Shown here piece after piece: positions 23,641-34,739 of a stretch of DNA of 64,000 nt (position 1 is its first letter; each line of letters starts with the position of its first letter). The DNA lies in assembly GCF_050624435.1 (NCBI RefSeq), contig NC_134531.1, positions 258,678,812-258,742,811 on the forward strand, in the 5' to 3' direction. The position numbers and the translations under genes were made by a program. The stretch comes from Tenrec ecaudatus (taxonomy: Eukaryota; Chordata; Mammalia; Afrosoricida; Tenrecidae). Under the pieces are notes generated by a model. The model made no database searches. It worked only from the letters and a program-made list of their open reading frames with translations, and was not told where the DNA came from.

Positions 23641-24384
23641 AAAGGGAGTTGCATATGCAGAGTCAGGGTTGTGTCATCTTCAGACAATTGATGAACATTT
23701 GAGATGTACCTTCTTTGATCTGATAAGATCAGTTGTGATATCTTTTGTAAAACTGTTAAATTTGTTCCTCTTTCTTTTTGCCAATGAAGTTGTGAATACA
23801 GACCGTCATACATTAAAATCTAAATATGGACCTTTAAAAAAAAAGAGGATAGCGCTTAAAAGAGGACCAGACTATCTGAATCCTAATTCTTATTCGGTCA
23901 TAGAGTAAAGAGATGTTAATTAATTTCTTTTTTCATTGCATATATCATATAAGTATATGTATAATTGTTAATAATATTTTAAAAACAGATTATTTTATAA
24001 AGGTAACTGCATATGGTTTCCATTGATCATCAGAGCAACCATTGGAAATAATATTAATGTTGTCTGAATCCCAGTTATATATACTTCTATGTGTAAAAGT
24101 ATCCCAAGCGTGGTCTATCAACTTCCTGGTCATAAGATAATCACGCACATCTTCAACAAGAAGAGGAAACTTTTTTGACCAGTATTTTAAAAAACAAACG
24201 ATTAAGGTTATAGATGAAATACTCAAGTGTCTATTCTAAGAATGGTATGGGGGTCATGTCTAACTTCACCAGGGTGAAGGAGAAACAACATGAGCCCATG
24301 GCAGAGGAAATACATATTTACACACTCTAAGTTCTTTACTAATTCTGATACTAGCCATTTCTCTCATAGCTTGGCTTGTTTCTC
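23641..24384. other. Non-coding sequence, nothing recognised
   Basis: AT-rich, with no recognised gene or repeat. Confidence 0.5.
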
Positions 24385-24709
24385 TGTTGAGTTGTTATTT
24401 ATTACGGTGGCACAGAATTCATAGATCATAATCACAATTATAGGGTTTATTAGAGAAGTTAAACAGTTACAACTGTTCCAGAAATTCTCAGGATTAATTT
24501 CCTTTGGTCGGGAGTAGCACTTCTCAGACATGCCTCTCTCTGTTCCTTTGTCCCTCAACCATGAGGCCTCTTTGTCTCTGTACTTCTGGGACAATGTTAC
24601 AAAGCTGCCAAGTGTCCAAAAGTTACTCCACTTTGGTATAAGTTTATTCCCAAAGGTTCTGGACTGTAGCTCGGTGGATCAGCAAACCAAGCTGCTCCCC
24701 CACTCAGTC
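24385..24709 (-). mobile_element. Family Y LTR fragment, left part
   Basis: On the minus strand an AATAAA signal (24446-24451) in the same CTCTAATAAACCC context as the Y copy at 26.7 kb. The family X LTR at 24710-25234 has landed in or beside it, and possible continuation lies at 25240-25560. Confidence 0.5.
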
Positions 24710-25234
24710 TGTGTTAGTCTGGGTATTTTAGAGAAACAAATCAACAGAAATTCATGCATAAGAGAGAGTTTTACATAAAGGTTAAGTGTGCATAAAAAAA
24801 ACATCCCAACTCAGTGTTGCCTAAATCCACCAGTCCAACATTAACCCATTGACCTATATGTCCAACACCAGTCCACAAAGTCCTCCTCCATTTCACAAAA
24901 TAGATGCATTGATGCCGACGCCAGGAGGAAGGTCGAGTCAGTGAACATGTAAACATCTCAGCCCTGGCAGGGGTCTCCACATGGCTGCTCCAGCACCCAG
25001 GGCTGCATCGGGGTAGAGCGATGCGGCTTCTGCTCAGGGATGTCTTGCAGGAAGTGAGCCTTTCAGGCTGAAGCAGGGAGCTGGCTAAGGCAGCTGCACC
25101 CTGGTCCCACCATCACAAAGCAAGAGACCCGAGAACTAGAAAGGTGAGGCTCACCAAGCCATTTATCCCTCCGCCCTTCAATTAACCCTACCTGTGTTTA
25201 TCGGCCAGATTGGCACAATAAACTAACCACCTCA
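24710..25234 (+). mobile_element. Family X solo LTR
   Basis: 525 bases, starting TGTGTTAGTCTGGGTATTTT and ending AACTAACCACCTCA, so with TG...CA termini. The flanks CAGTC (24705-24709) and TAGTC (25235-25239) are a 5-base target duplication with one mismatch, the size expected for ERVL-type integration. No internal viral genes accompany it. Confidence 0.75.
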
Positions 25235-25239
25235 TAGTC

Positions 25240-25583
25240 CATTAAGGGACTAGAGGCACCACCTCTGAAAAATGAGCTTCCTGCTCGAAGGCACTAAGCT
25301 TTCTTGTTCAGTGGACTGGGCAGCTGCTTTGTTTCCTGTGCTTAGTGCTGCTGCCTCTGCACCACATCTCAGGTTCACAGCCCTTGTGCGCTAGATCAAG
25401 GAGGTTTCGTGTACAGGGATCTTGTGGTTTAAAGGATGCACTCCACTACTGGCTCTTTAATGATGATGGTGATGGAGGAGAGACCCATAGCTGACCTGTT
25501 GCTTCCTTAATTCCAAGAGGTAGGGGTCAGGAATTCTTCCACACTCCATCCTTTTTTACCTACTGTGTCATGAGCCATTCCTC
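25240..25583 (-). mobile_element. Possible right part of the family Y LTR
   Basis: Contains CTGCTGCCTCTGCACCACATC, similar in position and composition to the Y copies at 26.9 and 49.3 kb. Weak call from context. Confidence 0.3.
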
Positions 25584-25597
25584 CCCATGGCACTCTT

Positions 25598-26667
25598 CTT
25601 TTTTTTTTTTAAATCATTTTATTGGGGGGGGTCATACAACTCTTATCACAATCCATACATACATCAATTGTATAAAGCACATTTGTACATTCGTTACCGT
25701 CATCATTCTCAAAACATTTGCTCTCCATTTAACCCCCTGGCATCATTTTCCCCCTCCCTCCCCTCTCCCGCTTCCCTCATGAACCATTGATAATTTATAA
25801 ATTATTATTTTGTCATATCTTACACTGTCTGAGGTCTCCCTTCACCCACTTTTCTGTTGTTCGTCCTCCAGGGAGGAGGTTATATGTAGATCCCTGTAAT
25901 CGATTCCCCCTCTCTACTTTCACCCTCCCTCCACCCTCCTGGTATTGCCATTCACACCACTGGTTCTGAAGAGATCATCCATCCTGGATTCCCTGTGTTT
26001 CTAGTTCCTATCTGTACCACTGTACATCATCTGGTCCAGCCAGATTTGTAAGGTAGAATTGGGGTCATGATAGTGGGGGAGGAGGAAGCATTTAGGAACT
26101 GCAGGAAAGTTGTATGCTTCATCATTGCTACACTGCACCCTGACTGGCACGTCTCCTCTCTGCGACCCTTCTGTAAGGGGGTGTCCATTTGCCTACAGAT
26201 GGGCTTTGGTCTCCACTCCATACTCCTTCTCATTCACAAGAATATGTTTTTCTGTTCTTTGATGCCTGATAACTGATCCCTTTGGCACCTCGTGAGCATA
26301 CAGGCTGGTGGGCTTCTTCCATGTGGGCTTTGTTGCTTCTGAGCTAGATGGCTGCTTGTTTATTTTCAAGCCTTTAAGACCCCAGATGCTATATCTTAGA
26401 GAGCCAGGATCCATCAGCTTTTTTCACCACATTTGCTTATGCACCCACTTTGTCTTCAGCAATTGTGTTGGGAAGGTGAGCCTCATGGAATGCCAGTTTA
26501 AAGAACAAAATATTCTTGCATTGAGGGAGTACTTGAGTGGAGGCCCAGTGTCCATCCACTACCTTAATATTTATCCTATAAATGCATGTACGTATATATA
26601 TATTTCCCCATCCTCATATATAAATATATTTACATATATATCTGCCTTTATTTAGACCTCTATTAAT
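25598..26667 (-). mobile_element. Family A repeat with target-site duplication
   Basis: 1070 bases in reverse orientation: T-rich tail and AAATCATTTTATTGGGG at the left, modules CTGACTGGCACGTCTCC, GGCTGGTGGGCTTCTTCC and CTTTAAGACCCCAGATGC, then a truncated 5' end. The 14-base flanks at 25584-25597 and 26668-26681 (CCCATGGCACTCTT and CCCATGGCTCTCTT) differ at one base. This is the hallmark of L1-driven insertion. Confidence 0.9.
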
Positions 26668-26690
26668 CCCATGGCTCTCTTGTCCTATAC

Positions 26691-27235
26691 TGGGTTCAAT
26701 AATTTGTTTAAATGGCCACACAGATCTCACGGATAATAGTCAAACTTATGGAGGTTTATTAGGGAAGGTAATAGATCATCACAGGTCAGGATCAGGAAGC
26801 AGTAAAGAAACAGTAAAGTCAACAGGAATACCGCTCCTGAGCCAGCAACCAAATCTCTCTCCAGTTCTCAGCCTCTCAGCCACATGCTCCCTGGTCTTCT
26901 CCCTCTGTGGAGTAGGAAGCTAGCTTGTTTTGTCACACAGTGCCACAGTCTTAGCATTGCTCCTCTTGCTTTGTACCATAGTCTCCATGCCAAAGTCTCT
27001 AATGCCTCTGGTCTCATTCTCTGCCACTTCATATGGAGATCTAGAACATTCTCTTCCAATGATCCTGCATGTTCTTCCTCTACTGCTGCTTCAAAAATGG
27101 TTCAGCCTTATACCCAAGGGGTTGGTATTGAAAACGGATCATCCCTTTTTATACACATATGGCCCGTTTGCATAATCTATCTAGTCATTTGGTGGGAGTT
27201 ACAGAGAAGGATGCTGAAGAGCCATATTAAGAAAG
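26691..27235 (-). mobile_element. Family Y solo LTR
   Basis: On the minus strand a TATAAAAAGG box (27145-27154) precedes an AATAAA signal (26755-26760) by about 390 bases, so the promoter and polyadenylation parts of an LTR are in the right order. The motif TCTCAGCCTCTCAGCCACATG near 26865 is shared with the copies at 40.4 and 49.2 kb. LTR ends and target duplication were not resolved. A 134-codon open frame at 26884-27288 overlaps it and is not a gene. Confidence 0.6.
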
Positions 27236-27830
27236 TTGATTCCCAGCCAGGGTGCAACAGAACACGTAACATTCCTCAGGTTCTTTAATACTGCCCCCAC
27301 CCCCCAACTATCATGACCTTACCAATCCAGCTTGACCGGAGCATGTAACTTGGTACAGATAAGAGCTCTTGACACATGGAATCCAGGACAGAGAAGCCCC
27401 CTCAGGAACAATAATGAGTTTAGCAATACCATGAGGGTAGGGGGAAGGTGGGTGGAGAAGGGGGAGAACCAGGGAACAGATTACAATGATCAACATATAA
27501 CTCCTGCCACACACACACACCCCTTTCCCCATCCCAGGGGGATGAACAGCAGGAACATGGGCGAAGGGAGACTTTGGACAGTGTAACACATGAAATTAAT
27601 AATAATTTATCATTTATCGGAGGTCTATGAAGGTGAGAGGGTGAGGGAGGGGGAAAAGGAGAGCTGATAATGGCTCAAGCATAGAGAAAATGTTTTGAAA
27701 ATGATGATGGCAACATATGTGCAAATGTGTTAGCCACAGTTAATGAACAGATAACAATCCATACATAACAATAAGAGCTGTAAGACTCTCAATAACATGA
27801 TTGATTAATTAAAAACAAAGAAAAACTTTG
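27236..27830 (+). mobile_element. Family A repeat, 3' part
   Basis: From CAGCCAGGGTGCAACAGAAC to a degraded end (CTCAATAACATGATTGATT) with an A-rich tail. The G-rich tract is present. It lies immediately beyond the family Y LTR. Confidence 0.85.
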
Positions 27831-28165
27831 ACTCCACTACAGTGAGTTCTTTCATTCCACTTTCTGAGATAGCCCATTTTAAATTCATCCAGATGACAAG
27901 CTTACCAATCTTCTCCTTAGCTATCTATTTACCTCAGTCTTTTAGTTGCAGTTACAAAGACAATGGCTAGAAGAATTATAACAAGTAATTTACTGTACCA
28001 ATGTTGGTTACATGTACAAAAAGGCTTATTAAGGATGTTACTAAAATAGAAATTTTTTTTCTCACATTAAATAAGTTACTACTCAATAGCTCCATACCAC
28101 CCCCAGGGCCCACAATGTTCCAGTTTTAGTTCCTGTAATTTATTGTATAAAATATTAACTTTCAA
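27831..28165. other. Non-coding sequence, nothing recognised
   Basis: No gene or repeat was identified. Confidence 0.5.
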
Positions 28166-28222
28166 CATAGACCAAACCTATTGTCATCAAATCAATTCCG
28201 AATCATATTCTGAGTATAGTCA
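28166..28222 (-). mobile_element. AfroSINE fragment
   Basis: TATTGTCATCAAATCAATTC and CATATTCTGAGTATAGTC resemble the reverse of the SINE 3' end. Only about 55 bases. Confidence 0.4.
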
Positions 28223-29265
28223 CCTTCAGAAGAGTATGGTTATTACTGATGTCAGGTGAATCTTGGCTGAAAGCAGATGACACCAGAAGGATGCTTGTTT
28301 GTGTTTTACTGACTAGGCCAAGGCATTTGACTCTGTGAATCGTAGCCAATTATGGGGTAGTCTTGAGAAGAATGGGAACTCGTTTTTCTTATGCAGAATT
28401 TGTACATGGATGATGAATCAGTTGTGCAAACAAGAGAATACTGCATGCATTGAAATCAAGATTGGTGGGCATCAGGGTTGTACAATGTCACCATACTTAT
28501 TGAATCTCTATGCTGAGCAACTGATCAGAGAAGCTAAAATATATGAAGAAGAAGGAAGCACCCGGGTTGAAGGAAGACTTGTTAGTAACCTGCAATATGC
28601 AGATGACACAGCCTTGATTGCTTGTGAAGAAGACTTGAAGCACTAACTGACAAAGATCAAGGGTTGCATCATTCAGCATGAATTCCAACTCAGAAATTCT
28701 CACAAATGGACCAAACGATAAACCTCAGAAAGTTTGAAGTTGTCAAGGATTTCATCTTTCTTGGATCCACAATCAATGCTCCTATAAGCAGCAGCCAGAA
28801 CAATGATGCACTGTACTGGGCACATCTGCTGCACAAGACCTCATTAGAGGATTGAAAAGCAAGGTTATTACTTTGAGGAATAAGGTATACCTGACCCAAG
28901 CGATGGTATTTTCAATCACCTCTTGTGCGAGTGAAAGTTGGACTTGAATAAGGAAGGCTGAAGAAGAATTGATGTATTTGATTTATGGACTGTCAAAAGT
29001 TCAAACAGATCTGTCTTGGAGAAGTATAGCCTGAATGCTCCTTAGAGGCAAGGATGGTGAGTCTATGTAGCAAGTGTCTGGGTGTGTTGTTAGGAGAGAG
29101 AAGTCCCTGGAAAAGGACATCATTCAAGGTAAAATCGAGGGGAAGTGAAAGAGAATGGCCAGATGGATTGATGCAGTGGTCGCAACAATGGGTTCAAACA
29201 AACAAACAAACAATTGTGAGGATGGGACAGGACTGAGCAGTGTTTCATTTCCATAGGAGTCTTGA
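28215..29265 (+). mobile_element. RTE1-like LINE, RT domain to 3' end
   Basis: Begins within the RT and runs to the 3' tail. The open frame at 28335-28646 keeps RT blocks including GCTMSPYLLNLYAEQLI and an intact catalytic YADD (LQYADDTALIA). The frame closes soon after (EEDLKH then stop), and the upstream DYAKAFD block reads as a stop in the same region. So the copy is dead although its active-site box is preserved. Ends near AGGACTGAGCAGTGTTTC. Confidence 0.9.
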
Positions 29266-29335
29266 CTGACATGACTGTACCTATCAAAAACCAACAGCTT
29301 TCAGAAGAAAATTCCTCCTCCTAATATCTCTAACA

Positions 29336-29384
29336 TACACACACACACACGCACACACGCATGCACGCACACATGCACGTGTGT
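29336..29384. repeat. Imperfect (CA)n repeat
   Basis: Alternating CA, GCA and TGCA units. Confidence 0.85.
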
Positions 29385-29967
29385 TTCCACATTGTTGGCA
29401 GAGAATTAATTCTTCATCCTCTTGAAAAGTTTTTCTGAAATCCTGAAACAATTTTGCTGATATGTAATTGACTAGGAATAGAAGCCATGGCATAAGTTTC
29501 CATTGTTTTTATCTGGTTTTATTGCTGCTCTGAACAAGATCTAGTTTCAATTGGTAAAAAGAATAAAATCAAGTAGAATTTTTTAAAGAATATCTAAGAA
29601 TAGAGATAATATCTATCAAATAGAGGGATTAAATTTTCCCTGTATAGATTTCAGTATTGTTTGCAATTTTTTGCTACTATAATACACTTAAAATAAAGAT
29701 TATTTCAATTTGAAAATGTTATTTTAGAGATAAAGGAGTTGAGATTCTTGATTAGCTATGTGAATTGCTAGACATGGGAAAGCTATTAAATGTTAGGTCC
29801 AGGTTTGGGAACTACAAAAAAAACTTGCCCCAGAAATGTCAAAATACATTGAGGCTGACTGTTATTCAAAAAGGAAAGCAAAAAAAGATCATTGGGAGGA
29901 AGGACAATGGGAGAGAGAGTCACCAGACATGCATATCTACACCAAGAAACAAGCATGTGAGATTTCT
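29385..29967. other. Non-coding sequence, nothing firm
   Basis: A MIR-like trace may lie at about 29700-29800 (GATTAGCTATGTGAATTGCT) but is too weak to call. Confidence 0.4.
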
Positions 29968-30130
29968 CAAACCCAAACCAAACTCATGGCCAACGAGTCA
30001 ATGCTGACTCATAGCGACCCTTGTGGGTTTCCAAGGCTGTAACTGTTTACGGGAGTAGAAAGTCCATGTTAAACACTGTCTACCATTCCAATCACAGCCC
30101 AAAGCATAACCACTACACAACCAGCTCTCC
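29968..30130 (-). mobile_element. AfroSINE
   Basis: Reverse orientation: CAATGCTGACTCATAGCGAC, TTCCAAGGCTGTAACTG, TTTACGGGAGTAGAAAG, then ACCACTACACAACCAGCTC. Among the better preserved copies in its 3' half. Confidence 0.85.
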
Positions 30131-30327
30131 GCGAGAGTTCTAAAAGCAAGACAATAGGAGGTCTGATTGAGTAATGTATGAAGGTTACAATTAAGGTCAG
30201 TTTGTTCGGAATATTTTCCTTTTTTATGATAAAGCTACTTGGGTCCTAGGCATTCCAAGATGTTGTAGAGATGGAGATAAGGAGGGGAAACTAAAGTTAT
30301 TCAAACAAATAAGAAGTCAAAGTAGGT

Positions 30328-30480
30328 TCCATATCGGGCTGGGATCTAAAAGGTCAGCAATCAAAGCCACCAGTGGCTCTGCAGGAGAAAGACAGGTTTT
30401 TCTACTCTGGGGATGAGTCTAGAGTCCTGGAAGCCCACAGAGGCATTTCTACCCTGTCTTAGAGGTCACTGTGAGTCATC
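30328..30480 (+). mobile_element. AfroSINE
   Basis: CAATCAAAGCCACCAGTGGC (B-box region), CTGCAGGAGAAAGACAGG, GGAAGCCCACAGAGGCA and ATTTCTACCCTGTC in SINE order. Confidence 0.75.
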
Positions 30481-31009
30481 TGCACTCAAAAGAGAAAGCA
30501 AAGTTATTATTTTCCAGAACAAAAGGGTGGAGTAGAGTTTCTTTAACAAAGACCTTGGATACAATTCAACTTTTATCAGCTCCTAGTTGTTGGACTACAA
30601 ATACAGATGTCGACTTTCTTAAAGGACTATACTTTAGACATGTTAGAGTTGATTTCAGCATGATCATTTCATATGGGTATAATGAACTTCAAAGTTGTAT
30701 TTATTTGATTGAGATGTATATTCCAACATCCCAAATTGTGTCTGATTGTATCACATATTTAATGAGTGATACAATTCTTTTCTGTAGAGTGAGACCCCAA
30801 CTGTTGTGCGTGAGTTTGCATGACTTCTGTTATAGAAGTCATTTTATTTACTGAAAAGGCGATTTTATATTAAAAGCTGTGTTTGAATATCTTGGATTTA
30901 AGAGGTTGTTAGAGAATTAGAATTAGTTAGGAAATCTTTAAAAATAAAACCTAGAAGGACCATTGTAAAAGCTAGTGTTGTAAGACTTACACATATGACA
31001 AAATATTAC
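30481..31009. other. Non-coding sequence, nothing recognised
   Basis: An open frame of 127 codons (30471-30854) has no recognised motif and starts in the preceding SINE. It is treated as chance. Confidence 0.5.
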
Positions 31010-31200
31010 CTACGTCTCACTGCCATTGTGTCGATCAAGGCGTCACAGCCCCGTAACACACAGTAGGACTGCTTGTTGGATTTCTGAGGCTGAAAATATT
31101 TTACGAGGGTGAACAGACTCATCCTTCTTCTACAGAGAAGGTGGTGGGTCTCTTTGCTGGCTTTGAGGCTAGCAGCCCAGGGTGTAACCTACTATGTTAT
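31010..31200 (-). mobile_element. AfroSINE
   Basis: Reverse: CACTGCCATTGTGTCGATC, GTAGGACTGCTTGTTGG, ATATTTTACGAGGGTGAACAG, then GGCTAGCAGCCCAGGGTG. Confidence 0.75.
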
Positions 31201-32189
31201 CATGGCTCCTTTTAGGATGGGTCAGATGGAGGGAATTTGTGAAGAGTGAATGCCAAGTATGTGTGCTTGCTTAATAATTGTCTGGGAATGCCTTTTTTAA
31301 AGTCTAAGTATTAATATTTAGAAAGCACTTAGGAAAAGTTTGGATCTTAATTTCCCCCAAAGAACCCTGTGGAAAAAGATTGATTGGCATTTGGCAGGGA
31401 TCCCGCGTTATATCACAATGTTGTTGAGGTCTTTCAAGCTTAGTCTTAGGAAAAAAACATTTCAAATATGCCATTGTGTCCTGTTCCCAAAGGCAATAAC
31501 TGGAGGATTAAATATAATCAGTTTTCTGGAATCAGTCAGTCATAAATATGCTATTGAACATATGTTAGGACAGCTGATCAGGTCTCCGGGAATAAAGAAT
31601 TAGCTAAGAGTTTTTTTTTTTTTAACTCTAAAACTTCTACTTAAAAGCAAAAACCATTTTCAGATGTATAAACTGATAGATTCAGATTCAGTATCCACCA
31701 GCACCATGCAAATTTTGGCTACTAAAATCAAGTTTACATATTGCTTAGAACAATAATATCATTACCCAAATCAAATTTTAAGAAAAAAAAGCAAAGGGGT
31801 GCAAAAAGGGTATTTTTAAAGGTTTGATAAACTTTTCATTTAAATAGAAAATTTGTTGGTATTTGATTAATTTTTGTAGCAAAATGTAACTCATGTTATA
31901 TATCTGAATTGTAAACTTATAATAGATCCAGTTGAATCTATCAGCAGATAGATATAGCTGAATTTTTTGTCCTTTTTAATTGACTTTAAAATTTATATTC
32001 CTTGAGTACAGTGCTTGCTGGTTTATTTTCCTAACTCACTAACTAATTGGCCTTTCTCAGTTACCTTTTTTTTCCTTCTTTCTGACACTGTACATTGTGG
32101 TAGACTAAATTTCAGTTTGGCAATTTCAGTTTTGGCTCCAATACAGTTGTGATCCAATTCAATCCCATGGTTTCCTATCCTGGGCAATA
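31201..32189. other. AT-rich non-coding sequence
   Basis: Contains a T run near 31610-31622. No gene or clear repeat. Confidence 0.5.
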
Positions 32190-32275
32190 GAGGAGGCAGA
32201 GTCCATGGTGAGCAAACAGTTAAGCACTTGGCACACTAACCAAGGACACTCAAAATTTGAAATCTTCTGTCCAGA
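32190..32275 (+). mobile_element. AfroSINE 5' fragment
   Basis: CAAACAGTTAAGCACTTGGC followed by ACACTAACCAAGGACAC resembles the tRNA-like head of the SINE (A-box region). Weak. Confidence 0.4.
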
Positions 32276-33110
32276 TTGTATTCTCAATAAAAATTCATGT
32301 ATCACTGTCTGCTCCATATTTCTACTTGATGCTGTCTAAGAAGCACCACAATTTAAGTGCTTTCAATTTCTAAAACTCTAAATATTTTGCTTTATATGTA
32401 CTCCTTCCACCCTGCCACAGATATATCTGACTACTGTTTTTATTGCTGCTCATTCTGAAACCTGTGGCATACAGGGAGGGATTGTGAGATTAGGTTCCTT
32501 TCCGCCCCCCGCCCCCCAGTTCTGTTTAAAATTACAGGAAAGAAAACAGGGATACCCTATACTTGAACAGGTCCTCAGGAATGACTTTGTGACTGTGGAA
32601 AATGATAAAGACAGAAGATAGTAGGGCCTAGGGGCTTCTCAGTCCCATGTCAGGGCTGAGGGTGAATGTATTTTCAATGGGTATAGGTAATGGGGCTTAC
32701 AGGTCTTTCACAAGGCATGCATGTCACACAGCTAACGTATAGACACAGTCAATGGGTAATATCATAAGCGGTGGCATTACAAACCAGCAATGAGGTGAGT
32801 CATCATCTTGACTTAGTTCTAGTTGACTTTGGACACCCCTGAGCCTTCCTCAGGGGTTTCCTGCATTTTTATGGTGTTTGGGAAAGAGCACCTGGTTGCT
32901 CTTATCTACAGACAACCTCCAGGCACACGAACTAGCCAGATGCACGAATGACTCATGAAATATGGTAGCTCCTTTATAGTAGTTCCTTTATGGGGGCTCT
33001 TGGAAGGGCTGTGTCCAGTGGTGAGAATGTATATTAAGATTTATTTATATCTTATAACCGTGAGGGACTTCCCCCATCATCCGAGTCAACTTTCCAGACC
33101 TGTAATTATG
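32276..33110. other. Non-coding sequence with a small perfect hairpin
   Basis: A perfect 8-bp stem with a 5-base loop (CCCCTGAG-CCTTC-CTCAGGGG) lies at 32836-32856. No gene or recognised repeat. Confidence 0.45.
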
Positions 33111-33297
33111 AGCTTAGAATACCGTGATCCTTTGATACAGTTCCTCATGGTGTGGTGACCCCCCCAACCATAAAATTATTTTTGGTGCAACTTCATCACT
33201 GTAATTTTGCTACTGTGATGAATTGGGCAACCCCTGTGAAAGGGTTGTCTGACCCCACCCCCCAAAGGGGTTGCGACCCACAGATTGAGAACCGCAG
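33111..33297 (-). mobile_element. SPIN hAT non-autonomous transposon (MITE)
   Basis: The stretch TTTGATACAGTTCCTCATGG, GTGGTGACCCCCC, CCATAAAATTATTTTTGGTG, ACCCCTGTGAAAGGGTTGTC and GGTTGCGACCCACAGATTGA, ending GAGAACCGC, matches the order of the SPIN element from one end to the other, with the middle reduced as in its short non-autonomous forms. The inverted terminal repeat (CAGNGGTTCTCAACC type) is clear at the right end and decayed at the left. It has no coding capacity. The orientation given is arbitrary. SPIN copies spread by horizontal transfer into several unrelated tetrapods, tenrec among them. Confidence 0.85.
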
Positions 33298-33983
33298 GCA
33301 TAGAGGATTTATCTGCATTACACTCTCAAGTCCCTCAGTTTCCCAGATATTTGAGCAGAGTAAGTGCATTTATTTAAGGGTTAAATCCAACCTAATTGTG
33401 CAGACAGGCAACTCCACCAATCTGAGCTCCCTGCTGGATGGAGATCCCTGTTGTCAGAGATGCCAATGGTGCACTTTCTGCTATTGGCCGGCCTTTTGGA
33501 GCCTATCTCCCCTTAACAAATCCCCTTTACTGCTTTTGGGCAGCTGTCAAAAGTTGTGCCTGTCCTTCTTGGTCTGGCCTAGGACTGAGCTCTTCCTGTC
33601 CCGTTCAGGCTCTGTCCTTTACTGCCTCCCACTCTGTGCCAGGAACCCCTTCTCTTTTGAAAACTATTGATCAAGGAAATCGGTCTTCTCTGCCCCTCAC
33701 CAACCTTTATGCTGGGAATTCCTTCCATTGTCCCCAATCCCCCTTGCCCCAACTGTTTAGCCTGCCTAACAAACACATGGAGCAATACCCATTTCCTTTC
33801 TTTTTCTCACATTCTGTATTTAATCTGTCAGAAAATGATAGTGGCTCTGTTTTAAAAATGTATCCCCTTTTGATTCTTTCTTACCATGTCTACTGTTACT
33901 TCCTTTATCTGAACCACTATCATGTCTTACCTGGAAACTGTGTCATGCTTCTCAAGTATCCATTAGGTCCTGCTATTTCTGCC
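33298..33983. other. Unassigned sequence with two overlapping open frames
   Basis: Somewhat GC-richer than its surroundings. Two overlapping frames of 172 (33152-33670, which starts inside the SPIN copy) and 182 codons (33438-33986) have no recognised domain, no supporting neighbour and low-complexity composition. Likely part of an old repeat. Confidence 0.4.
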
Positions 33984-34493
33984 TGAGTTAGTTCATTGTG
34001 CCAACCTGGCCGATAAACACACGTGGGATTAATTGAAGAGAGAAGGGATAAATGACTCAGTGAGCCTCGCCTTTCTAGTTCTTGGATCTCTTGCTTTGTG
34101 ATGGTCAAAACAGGGTGCAGCTGCCTTAGCCAGTTCCCTGCTTCACCTGGCAAGGCTGACTTCTTGCAAGACATCCCCAAGGAGAAGCCAAATGGATCTA
34201 CCCCGATGCAGCCCAGGGTGTTGGAGCAGCCGTGTGGAGATCTCTGCCAGTGCTGAGATGCTTACACATTCACACACTCAACTTACCTCCTGCAGTCGGC
34301 ATCATTGTGTCTGTTTTGTGAGATGGAGGAGGATTTGGGGATTGGTGTTGGACATATGGGTTAATGTTGGACTTGTGGACTTGGGCAGCACTGGGTTGGG
34401 ATGTTTTCTTCATGCACACTTAACCTTTATATAAAACTCTCTTATACATGAGTTTCTGTGGATTTGTTTCTCTAAAGTACCCAGACTAAAATA
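33984..34493 (-). mobile_element. Family X solo LTR
   Basis: 510 bases, reverse of the copies at 17.3 and 24.7 kb. On the plus strand it starts TGAGTTAGTTCATTGTGCC and ends GTACCCAGACTAAAATA. A perfect 5-base duplication CTGCC flanks it (33979-33983 and 34494-34498). Confidence 0.8.
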
Positions 34494-34739
34494 CTGCCTT
34501 CCCCTTAGATTAGAATCCCCCAATTAGAAAGTCATCAGCACGTTCTCCTGTGTCACTGCCTTTTCTTCGCATTTGCACGTATGCTCAGGTAGCTTCAACA
34601 CATTTGATTTGTTGCTGTAGTGTGAATACACAAAGCATAATTTTGTTTTAAGCACTGTTTTGGAATGTCATTGCAGATACCAATTTAACTAAACTAAATT
34701 TTGCCTTTCAAAAGATTTACAGTAATTGATGTAATTAAT

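Noticed and set aside
26884-27288. 134-codon open frame as a gene
   Set aside because: Overlaps a family Y LTR and the start of a family A copy.
29690-29820. MIR element
   Set aside because: Only one short block is MIR-like; too weak to call.
33438-33986. 182-codon open frame as a gene
   Set aside because: No recognisable domain, no promoter or exon structure, ends at a family X LTR boundary.
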